A DNA stretch of 7,663 bases from JBDKTK01 sp039680225. Its GTDB lineage: Bacteria > Desulfobacterota > Syntrophia > Syntrophales > UBA4778. Below, piece by piece: positions 1 through 6,327 of this stretch. The stretch's first letter is position 1, and each line of letters begins with the position of its first letter. The DNA lies in the NCBI GenBank assembly GCA_039680225.1, contig JBDKTK010000213.1, positions 1 through 7,663 of the forward strand, given 5' to 3'. The notes beneath the pieces were generated by a model. The model did not search any database. It was not told where the DNA came from and saw nothing but the letters and a program-made list of their open reading frames with translations. A program made the position numbers and the translations under genes.

Positions 1-262
1 CCACGTTCTTCTCCGAAGAGATTTTCCGGACCTCTTCCTCCCGCTTCTCCCTGGATGTCAGCTCTGATATATTCTGAAGCTCGGTGAACACATCCGCGCT
101 GAGGCAATAGTCGACAGCACACTGCTCAAGGTGTTCGTCAATGACGTGCAGCAGGACCACTTTAGACTTGTAATTTTCAGCCATCTCCAGGGCGTCTTTC
201 AAAGCCCTGTCGGAAAATTCTGAAAAATCGGTGGCCACAAGAATTTTTTTCGGTGCAAACAT
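1..262 (-). CDS. Universal stress protein (UspA family), C-terminal part outside the window
   Basis: The first 87 residues are visible; the rest lies beyond the left edge. The N-terminus MFAPKKILVATDFSEFSDRA is the classic Usp start: a beta strand ending in V-A-T-D-F-S, whose Asp (residue 12) normally contacts nucleotide in ATP-binding members, then an alpha helix (A-L-E-M-A) and the second strand K-V-V-L-L-H-V-I. Usp proteins are cytoplasmic dimers induced by stress or starvation. The ATG is supported by a strong Shine-Dalgarno sequence, GGAGGT, six bases upstream (269-274). That site overlaps the stop codon of the upstream zinc-ribbon gene (277-279) almost directly, so the two are very likely one operon and possibly translationally coupled. 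Whether it binds ATP cannot be judged, because the G-2x-G-9x-G(S/T) motif is C-terminal and not in view. Confidence 0.93.
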   Translation of the reverse strand, partial: MFAPKKILVATDFSEFSDRALKDALEMAENYKSKVVLLHVIDEHLEQCAVDYCLSADVFTELQNISELTSREKREEEVRKISSEKNV

Positions 263-276
263 GATCGTACCTCCTT

Positions 277-570
277 TCAGGTTTGTTCGTTTAAGTGCAG
301 AAATGCTTCCGGGTTGAATCCGCCCGGGCCGATGTGCCGGCCGGCACCAAAGCGCGGAACGCCGTTGATTTTGCCCGGGCCCAGGGCCTCCATGGGATTG
401 ACGACCACTTCGCGCCCGCAGTGCGGGCAGCGGAAATACATATCTCCCGTAAATTCGTGATGGCCCAGGTATCTGAACAGGAGGCCGGGTTTCATTTCCG
501 GGGCCAGGCCGACAATCTCGATCTCCCCTTCACCTCTGCATCCGCCGCATTTTATTTTTCTGGACAGCAT
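277..570 (-). CDS. Small CxxC/CxxC zinc-ribbon protein of unknown function
   Basis: A 97-residue protein with two cysteine pairs, C8-x2-C11 and C48-x2-C51 (RCPHCG), the usual layout of a four-cysteine zinc ribbon. I do not recognise the family. Between the pairs is a conserved-looking core (RYLGHHEFTGDMYF); the C-terminal third is rich in Gly and Pro (GPGKINGVPRFGAG). There is no signal peptide or membrane segment, so it should be cytoplasmic. The ATG is preceded by AAAGGAGG with about nine bases of spacing, a good ribosome site. It sits 14 bases upstream of the universal stress gene on the same strand, so the pair probably responds to the same cue. Overlapping plus-strand open frames lack such a site and any recognisable motif. 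A role as a redox or metal-responsive partner of the stress protein is only a guess. Confidence 0.75.
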   Translation of the reverse strand: MLSRKIKCGGCRGEGEIEIVGLAPEMKPGLLFRYLGHHEFTGDMYFRCPHCGREVVVNPMEALGPGKINGVPRFGAGRHIGPGGFNPEAFLHLNEQT

Positions 571-735
571 CTCCGGGCGCCTCCTTTATTTCCTTTGTTC
601 GTGATTGGGAAATTAGCGTTTTACGAACGCGACGGGTATCCGGAATTTCCTTATGGCGGCTTCCAAATTCCTGATGGTGACTGGATAAGACAATGCGGCG
701 GGTTTAAATCCGGGGTTAAATCTGAAAGTTAATTT

Positions 736-1881
736 TTAAAGTCCGGGGGGCAGGGTTATCCGCAAGAGGGAACCCCCGCTGCTGGATTCGACGGAAAGGC
801 TTCCCCCAAGGTAAGTGAGCCGCTCCCTGATGCTGAAGAGGCCCAGGCCGGATTGCCTGTTGCCGAGAACGGCGGGGCCAAAACCCGAACCGTCGTCCTG
901 CACCTCGGCATAGATCCCTTCCGGCTCAATACCGCAGCGGACAACAATATTTTTCGCCGCGGCGTGCTGCAGGGCGTTGCGAACCATTTCCCAGACGGCT
1001 TTGAAGAGAAACACCTGCAGGTCCTGGGAGGGGAGCGGGTCCTGCTTCCCGGCCTGCAGCAGGATGGCGGTGCGCGACTTTGCCCTGAAGGTTTCGCACA
1101 GCCATTCAAGGGCGGCAAAAATGCCAAACTCATAAAGGACGGGCGGGCTCGCTTCAAGTGCAAGCGAACGGACCTCCCGGACCGTCTTGTCGATCAGGGC
1201 GGTTGCCCGCCCCAGTTCTTCCGGGTCCTGGAGTTTCTTTTTCAGGTCCTCAAGGCTCATAAGAACGAGAACGAGGTTTTGCCCTATCCTCTCGTGGATT
1301 TCGACTGCTATCCGGCGCAGTTCGCGGTTCTCCGCCCTGGAGATTTCCAGCGCAAGGCGCCGCAGGTCTCTTTGCGATTCAAGAAGCTCCCGCTCGGCCT
1401 GCCGGCGCACTTCGACTTCCTGCGCCAGTTGCGCGGTCTTTTCCAGGACCTCGGCCGTGCGCTGTGCGAGTGCGGACTTTTCCCTTGCATCCTCGAGCGA
1501 GCGGATAACGGCCGAAGGCAGCCTCGACATGCGGTCTTTCAAAATGTAATCGGTAGCGCCGGCCCTCAGCAGCTCGACAGCCAGCTCTTCGCCCAGGGCC
1601 CCTGAGATAAAGACAAACGGCAGGTCGGGATTGCTGTCGCGAACGATCCTGAGGGCGGAGCGCCCGTCAAATCCGGGCACGAGGTAATCGGAAAGAATGA
1701 TCTGGGGAGAAAACTCTTTAAGCTCCCGGACGAAATCATCGCGGGTATCCACTTGTTTCACTGTCAAACCGGGGACCGCATCGCGCAATGCAAACCTGAT
1801 CAGCTCCGCATCGGCTTCGGAATCCTCAAGCAGCAGCGCGCGCACGCCGCCCGGGTATGAGCTTTGTTTTACGGGGTCCAT
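736..1881 (-). CDS. Soluble histidine kinase: N-terminal receiver domain, HisKA_3 and HATPase (NarX/DesK class)
   Basis: Starting at the ATG at 1881, which follows a strong GGAGGAGG site, the protein has 381 residues; an in-frame TTG at 1929 would add 16 but lacks such a site. Domains: receiver about 14-130, with acidic pair E19-D20, phospho-acceptor D65 (ILSDYLVPG), S93 and K115; a coiled-coil linker about 135-185; a HisKA_3 helix with phospho-histidine H196 (AVEIHERIGQ); then the ATPase domain with N-box EMVRNALQHA (298-307), G1 box DDGSGFG (329-335) and G2 box GLGLFSIRER (345-354). All catalytic residues are present. There is no membrane segment, so it acts in the cytoplasm. HisKA_3 kinases usually phosphorylate NarL/FixJ regulators, and one is encoded divergently 220 bp away. 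The receiver at the front suggests input from another phosphorelay protein rather than a direct ligand. The pairing is inferred from position and class. Confidence 0.93.
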   Translation of the reverse strand: MDPVKQSSYPGGVRALLLEDSEADAELIRFALRDAVPGLTVKQVDTRDDFVRELKEFSPQIILSDYLVPGFDGRSALRIVRDSNPDLPFVFISGALGEELAVELLRAGATDYILKDRMSRLPSAVIRSLEDAREKSALAQRTAEVLEKTAQLAQEVEVRRQAERELLESQRDLRRLALEISRAENRELRRIAVEIHERIGQNLVLVLMSLEDLKKKLQDPEELGRATALIDKTVREVRSLALEASPPVLYEFGIFAALEWLCETFRAKSRTAILLQAGKQDPLPSQDLQVFLFKAVWEMVRNALQHAAAKNIVVRCGIEPEGIYAEVQDDGSGFGPAVLGNRQSGLGLFSIRERLTYLGGSLSVESSSGGSLLRITLPPGL

Positions 1882-2101
1882 TTCCTCCTCCTGCCGCAAC
1901 ACATTTGTCCAGGCATCCCAAGTTGTCAAACAATTTTAAATTTATTTTCCGGCCGGCTGACCGGCTCCGCTCTCAGCGGGCGCCCGGGACCCATGGCCGC
2001 GGCTCAAACAGCAGGGGCCGGGGTCTGCAGATTTTTTCGTTGCTTTTCGGGTTTCCCGGTGATAGTTGAAACAAACTACGTTTCAATCCGGAAGGTCCGA
2101 G
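1882..2101. promoter_or_regulatory. Divergent control region between the kinase and response regulator genes
   Basis: This 220-bp gap must hold promoters for both flanking genes. Visible elements: a perfect TTGACA on the minus strand (1929-1924), though 16-18 bases downstream there is no good -10 match, so it is a weak candidate; an AT-rich block at 1932-1948; and two adjacent small GC-rich dyads, GCCGG/CCGGC (1952-1956 and 1961-1965) and CCGCT/AGCGG (1967-1971 and 1975-1979). A separate inverted repeat at 2066-2086 is listed on its own. The regulator's ribosome site GGAAGG lies at 2090-2095. I see no convincing sigma-54 site. Confidence 0.4.
2066..2086. repeat. Inverted repeat upstream of the response regulator, possible operator
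   Basis: TTGAAAC (2066-2072) and GTTTCAA (2080-2086) are perfect 7-bp arms around a 7-base spacer, a 21-bp dyad ending three bases before the Shine-Dalgarno sequence. Centre-to-centre distance of the arms is 14 bases. NarL/FixJ proteins bind dyads of heptamer-like half-sites, so autoregulation by the adjacent regulator is plausible, but no consensus for it is known from this sequence. Confidence 0.35.
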
Positions 2102-2752
2102 ATGCCAGCAATAAAAATCCTGCTTGCCGATGACCATGAGATCTTGAGAGAAGGCCTGCGGCGCATGATTGAAAAAGAGCCGGACATGGAGGTCATCGGA
2201 GAGGCCGAAGACGGCCGCAACATCGTGAAGATCGCCAAGAAGCTCGTCCCCGATGTCATTGTCATGGACGTCACAATGCCCGACCTCAACGGCATGGACG
2301 CAACCCGGAAAATCGTATCGGAAGTCCCGGGGGTCAAGGTCCTTGCCTTATCCATGCACCAGGACCGTAAATACGTATCCGGGATGCTGGAAGCCGGGGC
2401 CATGGGCTATGTCCTCAAGGGCTCCAAGTTCGAGGAACTTGTCACGGCCATCCGCGCAGTCTCAAAAAAGAACGTTTATTTAAGCCCCAAAATAGCCGAC
2501 ATGGTGCTCAGCGGTTACCTGGGCAAGAGCCCCAAGACATTCGCGCTGCCGGTCCTCAGCGACAGGGAGCGGGAAGTCCTGCAGCTCCTGGCCGAAGGCA
2601 ACTCGGTCAAGGAGACCGCATACAAGCTCGAGCTCAGCCCCAAGACCGTCGAAACCCATCGCCGGCACATCATGGAAAAGCTCAACATCAGCAACTCCTC
2701 CGATATCGTGAAATATGCCCTGCGCGAGGGGCTCATCACCCTCGACCTGTAA
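2102..2752 (+). CDS. NarL/FixJ (LuxR-type) response regulator
   Basis: A 216-residue DNA-binding response regulator starting at ATG 2102, preceded by GGAAGG with six bases of spacing; a TTG 12 codons upstream lies inside an inverted repeat and has no site. Receiver domain about 3-120: acidic pair D10-D11, phospho-acceptor D56 (IVMDVTMPD), S84 in the Thr/Ser switch position and K106 (YVLKG). After a linker comes the LuxR helix-turn-helix, about 152-210 (LSDREREVLQLLAEG, then the recognition helix SPKTVETHRRHIMEKL). Length and layout are normal for the family. It is divergent from the HisKA_3 kinase, its likely phosphodonor, and convergent with the PAS kinase, whose stop is 73 bp away. Phosphorylation should promote dimerisation and DNA binding. 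Targets are unknown; the inverted repeat just upstream suggests autoregulation. Confidence 0.95.
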   Translation: MPAIKILLADDHEILREGLRRMIEKEPDMEVIGEAEDGRNIVKIAKKLVPDVIVMDVTMPDLNGMDATRKIVSEVPGVKVLALSMHQDRKYVSGMLEAGAMGYVLKGSKFEELVTAIRAVSKKNVYLSPKIADMVLSGYLGKSPKTFALPVLSDREREVLQLLAEGNSVKETAYKLELSPKTVETHRRHIMEKLNISNSSDIVKYALREGLITLDL

Positions 2753-2825
2753 AACTATTTCCAATCAGATTTTTTGTTGCTTCCCGGCGAAGATACTTTT
2801 CCGGACCGCCGGATTCCTGCATTTT

Positions 2826-4406
2826 TCACAATTCAGCCGGGCCCTGAGCGCCGGTGGGAATGCTGAAAAGAAATGTCGCGCCCTGATTGACTTTGCTTTC
2901 AGCCCTGACGCATCCGCCATGGCGCCGGGCTATGCGCTGGACAATGGCAAGCCCCACCCCGGTCCCCTCGAACTTTGATCCGTGGAGGCGCTGAAAAAGC
3001 CCGAACAGTTTATCGTACTGTTTCATATCGAATCCCACCCCGTTATCGCTGACGTAAAAAATGCTGTTTTCTCCCTCCGTGCAGCCGCCCACCTCGATAA
3101 CAGCGCTCTTCCTGGTTCCCGAGAATTTGACCGAGTTCGTAAGGAGATTGTAGACGGCCTGCCGGATAAGATTGCGGTCCCCCGCCGCCGCCGGCAGGTC
3201 TTTTATGGTGAAAACGATATCTCTCGCGGGGTTCAGGTTCCGGACCTCCTCCCAGGCATCAAGGACTATTTCCCTGAGGTCGAGAGGGGCGAGGCAGAGT
3301 TCCGTACTGTTCACCCTCGAGAGGGAAAGAAGGTCGTCTATGAGCCGGTCCATATTCTTCACGGTTTTCCAGATCATCCCGATCCTGTGCCTGAGATCGG
3401 GATCCAATTTGCCGCCGTAGTCGTCCATGAGCAACTGGATATAGTTGTCCAGCATCCAGACGGGACCGCGCAGGTCGTGGGAAACTGAAGACGTGAATGC
3501 CTGCAGTTCCTCCGTGCGCTCCTGTACGCGCATTTCCAGCGTATCGTGGGCCCGGCGAAGCTCCTCCTCGGTTTCCTTCAGGGGGGTTATGTCCGTAAGG
3601 ATGCCCTGGTAATACAACAGATTGCCTGATTTATCCCTGATCGGTATTGCCTCATCGTGGAGCCACAAAATCCGGCCGTCGGAATGGAAAACGCGGTATT
3701 CGGAGCCGAACGGGTTTTCCTCCCGCAGGCTGCTCTGTATCTGCTTGATCACGGAATCCCTGTCTGCGGGGTGGAGCCTTTTCTCAAATATGCCGGGATC
3801 GGCCAGGAATTCCGCAGGCGGCGTTCCGATCATTGATTCGATCTGAGGGCTCACGTAAACATATTTATACGCCAGGCCGGCGCCCCCAAGGGAAACACGG
3901 TAAGTCACGGCCGGGATCTGCTCGACCAGGGTCTTGAACATCAGCTGGGCTTTTTCCCGCTCCTTGCGTTCCCTGACTTCCTGCAGCGAGCGCCGGACGG
4001 CCGGGGCCAGCCTTGACATCCTGTTCTTCAGGACGTAATCGGTCGCTCCGCTTGTCAGGATTTCAATGGCCCTCTCCTCGCCTATCGCCCCGGTCACCAG
4101 GATGAAAGGCACCCCGGGGCATCTTTCCCTGGCAATTTTCAGGGCCTGCGTGCCGTTGAACCCCGGCAGGTCGAAGTCGGAAAGGATAAGCCCGGGGGAG
4201 AACCCGGCGAGCTCCCGGCGGAATTCATCGGCGGTTTCAACGCGCTTCGCGGTAAAGACAATCCCCTCCTCCCTGATGCTGTCCTCCATGAGCTCGGCAT
4301 CATAAGGGTTGTCTTCCAGGATAAGGATCCTGAGTTCTTCATCCGCACTGGCGGAACTTGAAGAAATCCTGTCCTGTAATTTTGAATTATCCGAAGAGTG
4401 CCTCAC
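2826..4406 (-). CDS. Soluble hybrid histidine kinase: receiver, PAS, HisKA, HATPase
   Basis: A 526-residue kinase with no membrane segment. Receiver about 25-145: E31-D32, phospho-acceptor D77 (ILSDFDLPG), T105, K127. PAS fold about 155-278 (YVSPQIESMIG, then EYRVFHSDGRILWLHDEAIP and ending GILTDITPLKE). A short coiled coil leads to HisKA with phospho-histidine H310 (SVSHDLRGPV). ATPase domain: N-box around N420-N424 (NLLTNSVKFS), G1 DNGVGFD (454-460), an F-box LFGLFQRLH (467-475) and G2 GTGVGLAIV (481-489). All catalytic motifs are intact. The kinase core resembles the phytochrome-like/cyanobacterial class. The start is a GTG with GGGAG eleven bases upstream; no in-frame ATG precedes the receiver. 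No response regulator of the matching kind is adjacent, so its partner is probably elsewhere, or it feeds the receiver of the neighbouring kinase. The PAS ligand is unknown. Confidence 0.93.
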   Translation of the reverse strand: MRHSSDNSKLQDRISSSSASADEELRILILEDNPYDAELMEDSIREEGIVFTAKRVETADEFRRELAGFSPGLILSDFDLPGFNGTQALKIARERCPGVPFILVTGAIGEERAIEILTSGATDYVLKNRMSRLAPAVRRSLQEVRERKEREKAQLMFKTLVEQIPAVTYRVSLGGAGLAYKYVYVSPQIESMIGTPPAEFLADPGIFEKRLHPADRDSVIKQIQSSLREENPFGSEYRVFHSDGRILWLHDEAIPIRDKSGNLLYYQGILTDITPLKETEEELRRAHDTLEMRVQERTEELQAFTSSVSHDLRGPVWMLDNYIQLLMDDYGGKLDPDLRHRIGMIWKTVKNMDRLIDDLLSLSRVNSTELCLAPLDLREIVLDAWEEVRNLNPARDIVFTIKDLPAAAGDRNLIRQAVYNLLTNSVKFSGTRKSAVIEVGGCTEGENSIFYVSDNGVGFDMKQYDKLFGLFQRLHGSKFEGTGVGLAIVQRIARRHGGCVRAESKVNQGATFLFSIPTGAQGPAEL

Positions 4407-4479
4407 GGCGCATTGGTCTCCCGGCGGTGGTTTGGATTGATTTTGAAACGGTTATTACACTATAAATAAAGGATATACT

Positions 4480-4496
4480 ATCAGGAAAATCCTGAT
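4480..4496. repeat. Short perfect palindrome between transporter and PAS kinase genes
   Basis: ATCAGGA (4480-4486) and TCCTGAT (4490-4496) are perfect 7-bp arms around AAA, in the 114-bp gap between the transporter stop and the kinase GTG. There is no T-run on either side in either direction, so it is not a typical intrinsic terminator. It lies 74 bases before the kinase start, where an operator or a mild transcript hairpin would fit. The sequence between it and the kinase is AT-rich (about 4441-4480) and probably contains the kinase promoter, but I cannot pick a clear -35/-10 pair. Confidence 0.35.
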
Positions 4497-4520
4497 CAGC
4501 CGCGACCGGGAGTTTCTAAC

Positions 4521-5762
4521 TCACCGTGATGCGTGCCCGGCTATCCGGTTTGTGTACCTTCGTTCCAGTAACATAGTGACGCAAAGGAAAGCAGCAGTGA
4601 TAATAAATATCGCCCTCAGGCCGAAAACAGCCGACAGGCATCCCCCCAGGAGCGGCCCGGCCATGTTGCCGAAAAGCATGCCGCTCTGGAATATACCGTG
4701 GATCCCACCCCGGCGGCCCTCGGCGGTTGACCGTTGAACGAACGCATTGATGGTCGGGATGGCTCCTGCGATGAAGATACCGAGTCCGGCACGCAGGAAC
4801 AGCAATTGATATGCGCTGGTCACGAATGCCTGGGGCAGCATGAAAATCAAGATACCGGCCAGCGAGAGCCTGAGCACCTTGCTGAAACCTATTTCATCCC
4901 CTTTCTTGCCCCATATCGGAGATGTTACTGTGCTTGTAATTCCGGTGATCCCGAAAATAAACCCGGTCATCATCTCCGAGTAGTTGTGGGAAAAGTCCAA
5001 GTATTCGACATAGAGGCTCAGGAAGGGAGCCACGAAATGGATCGAGAACTGCACCATCATCAGAATAAGAAACAGCGTGCGCAGGTCCGGGGACATGAAG
5101 ACCGACCTTATGTTCCGCTTCAAGTCGGCGCAGTTGTCTTTGTTCTCCACCGGCACAAAGGTCTCCCGAACTAACCAGGCCACTATCAGAGCGCCCGATA
5201 AACAGCAGATCCCAGTCCCGATAAAATTGGAGCGGCAGCCGCTGAAATGGGCGAGGACGCCGCCAATGAACGGCCCGGCAATCATCCCCGCTACGAGGGC
5301 CGACTGCAATGTGCCGAGAGCGAAGCCAATGTTCTCCCGGGGCGTGCCGGAGGCCACCAGGGCCATGGAGGGCGCGAAGAAACCCGACAGGCAGCCCTGG
5401 AAAAGTCTCAGGGCGAGCAGTTGATAGATGCTGCCCGAAAGGCTCATCAGCGCATTCGCCAGACCCAACCCAAGCATGGCCCGGACCACCATGGGCTTGC
5501 GCCCGTACCTGTCGCCGAGAACGCCCCAGACCGGCTGCATTAAAGAAGAGACGAAAAAAGGGGCGGCAAATATAATCCCGCTCCACACCTTGACCTCATC
5601 AGAGCCGGTCACTCCCAGCTCCCTGATGTAAAAGGGAAGAAAGGGCATGACCATGCTCAGGCCGGCTGAGGAGACAAACTGGGCTATCCAGATGACATAG
5701 AGGTTCTTTTTCCAGGCAGGCATCCTGCCTGGAAAATCCTTCATAACTCCGGGCTTATTCAC
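4521..5762 (-). CDS. MFS transporter, MdtG-like multidrug efflux family
   Basis: A 413-residue major facilitator with about 12 hydrophobic segments, in the inner membrane. The N-terminal half resembles Escherichia coli MdtG closely from memory: W-K-(K/R)-N-L, then VMPFLPFY and LGVTG, then WSGI, at the same spacing. Motif A between helices 2 and 3 is GDRYGRK (83-89); the matching loop in the second half is GKKGDEIG (285-292); GPFIGG (163-168) is in the motif C position. MdtG-type pumps export drugs by proton exchange, but the substrate here is unknown. The start is uncertain: GTG at 5762, ATG at 5744 or ATG at 5723 are in frame and none has a good ribosome site. A perfect 13-bp inverted repeat covers codons 10-18. 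A CATAAT at 5785-5780 on the minus strand could be a -10, with a poor -35. It is divergent from hipBA. Confidence 0.9.
   Translation of the reverse strand: MNKPGVMKDFPGRMPAWKKNLYVIWIAQFVSSAGLSMVMPFLPFYIRELGVTGSDEVKVWSGIIFAAPFFVSSLMQPVWGVLGDRYGRKPMVVRAMLGLGLANALMSLSGSIYQLLALRLFQGCLSGFFAPSMALVASGTPRENIGFALGTLQSALVAGMIAGPFIGGVLAHFSGCRSNFIGTGICCLSGALIVAWLVRETFVPVENKDNCADLKRNIRSVFMSPDLRTLFLILMMVQFSIHFVAPFLSLYVEYLDFSHNYSEMMTGFIFGITGITSTVTSPIWGKKGDEIGFSKVLRLSLAGILIFMLPQAFVTSAYQLLFLRAGLGIFIAGAIPTINAFVQRSTAEGRRGGIHGIFQSGMLFGNMAGPLLGGCLSAVFGLRAIFIITAAFLCVTMLLERRYTNRIAGHASR
5708..5736 (-). repeat. 13-bp perfect inverted repeat at the transporter's 5' coding end
   Basis: Arms TTTTCCAGGCAGG (5708-5720) and CCTGCCTGGAAAA (5724-5736) are perfect complements separated by only CAT, which on the coding strand is exactly the in-frame ATG for residue 14 of the transporter. 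In the mRNA this would be a very stable hairpin with that ATG in the loop. Neither side has a T-tract, so it is not a typical terminator. It could limit translation, serve as an operator, or be an accident of codons; its length makes accident unlikely. Confidence 0.7.
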
Positions 5763-6209
5763 GATTAATCACGTTCAAGATTATGGCAGGTAACATTTTG
5801 AATGAGTCCCAGCAAGGGCTTGTACATTCCTGTTAGAAATACTGTAAGTTAACCATCTACTGTGCACACCGCCCGGGGCAGTTCATACAGAAACCTCGGA
5901 AAATGATCCTGCCTGTCAGGCGGGGCCAAAGGATTACGCAACAGATCAGAAGATATCTGCAACGAGTTTACAATTGGTATTACAACTAGACCAATAAAGC
6001 AAGTCCAAAGTTCCGACCCACGTGCGGAATTCTTTTCGCGCGGCGAATACGGAGATCTTGTCCACAGCCGGAAGATTCCTGATTCAGGATGAGTGCATGC
6101 CTATTCGGTTTGCCATCACTCTACCGCGGGGCTGTACTGGTAGCTGACGAGGGTTTTGGGTTCGGCGTCGCTCTTCTTTTTTCAGACTCGAATAATTTGG
6201 CGAGAAAGT
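5763..6209. other. Gene-poor stretch between transporter and hipBA; possible gene remnants
   Basis: About 450 bp with no gene I can support. It contains a plus-strand frame without a start codon, open for 61 codons from 5907 to a stop at 6090-6092, and a 21-codon minus-strand tail (6181-6116). Both read like protein C-termini but I do not recognise them. It also holds an imperfect dyad at 5908-5924 (CCTGCCTG, one base, CAGGCGGG; seven of eight pairs) and a TCCTGA/TCAGGA dyad at 6077-6089. No tRNA, insertion sequence ends or CRISPR repeats were seen. Confidence 0.5.
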
Positions 6210-6210
6210 T

Positions 6211-6230
6211 TTATTCCCGATAGGGAATAA
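6211..6230. promoter_or_regulatory. HipB operator 1 (distal)
   Basis: TTATTCCC and GGGAATAA are perfect 8-bp arms around GATA. The 18-bp core (6212-6229) has the same overall size as the E. coli HipB site, TATCC-N8-GGATA, with related outer bases, so it is best read as the binding site of the HipB encoded downstream. It is the most symmetric of three copies. Confidence 0.75.
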
Positions 6231-6260
6231 TCTATTTGAATTTCGAGGATCTGAGGACGA

Positions 6261-6278
6261 TATTCCCGATAGGGAATT
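6261..6278. promoter_or_regulatory. HipB operator 2 (middle)
   Basis: TATTCCC-GATA-GGGAATT, the same 18-bp site with only the outermost pair broken (6-bp perfect arms). It begins exactly 49 bases after operator 1 and ends seven bases before the candidate -35 hexamer of hipB, so bound repressor would sit against RNA polymerase. Confidence 0.75.
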
Positions 6279-6284
6279 ATGTAC

Positions 6285-6313
6285 TTGACCGTATGGCATT
6301 CCTATGTAATATT
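6285..6313 (+). promoter_or_regulatory. Candidate hipBA promoter
   Basis: TTGACC (6285-6290) matches the sigma-70 -35 hexamer at five of six bases. A 17-base spacer leads to AATATT (6308-6313), a four-of-six -10 match. Operator 3 overlaps the -10 and the expected start point near 6320, and operator 2 ends just upstream of the -35, the arrangement expected for autorepression. Confidence 0.55.
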
Positions 6314-6327
6314 CCCGTTCGGGAATA
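6310..6327. promoter_or_regulatory. HipB operator 3 (proximal, over the promoter)
   Basis: TATTCCC-GTTC-GGGAATA; counting the inner G/C pair, the arms are eight bases around TT. It starts exactly 49 bases after operator 2, differs only in the central bases, and covers the likely -10 and transcription start of hipBA, 20 bases before the hipB ATG. Confidence 0.75.

Noticed and set aside
295..732. 145-codon plus-strand frame opposite the zinc-ribbon gene
   Set aside because: No ribosome site or recognisable motif; the minus strand has a strong site, four paired cysteines and operon context.
1857..2133. Overlapping plus-strand open frames across the divergent control region
   Set aside because: They run into the regulator gene in other frames, lack ribosome sites and recognisable motifs; the region is better explained as regulatory.
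2800..2813. TCCGG-ACCG-CCGGA dyad between the convergent regulator and PAS kinase genes, as a terminator
   Set aside because: Only five pairs, and the T-rich stretch downstream is too distant (2821-2826); no convincing terminator for either gene was seen in this 73-bp gap.
5783..5836. 17-residue plus-strand open frame near the transporter start
   Set aside because: No ribosome site and too short to support.
5903..5989. 28-residue Arg-rich plus-strand peptide starting ATG 5903
   Set aside because: Only a GGA upstream, no conservation visible, and it overlaps the longer 5907-6092 frame; chance is more likely.
6092..6185. Possible tRNA fragment as an integration site left of hipBA
   Set aside because: No cloverleaf arms or standard GGTTCGAATCC T-arm could be found; GGGTTCGGC alone is not enough.
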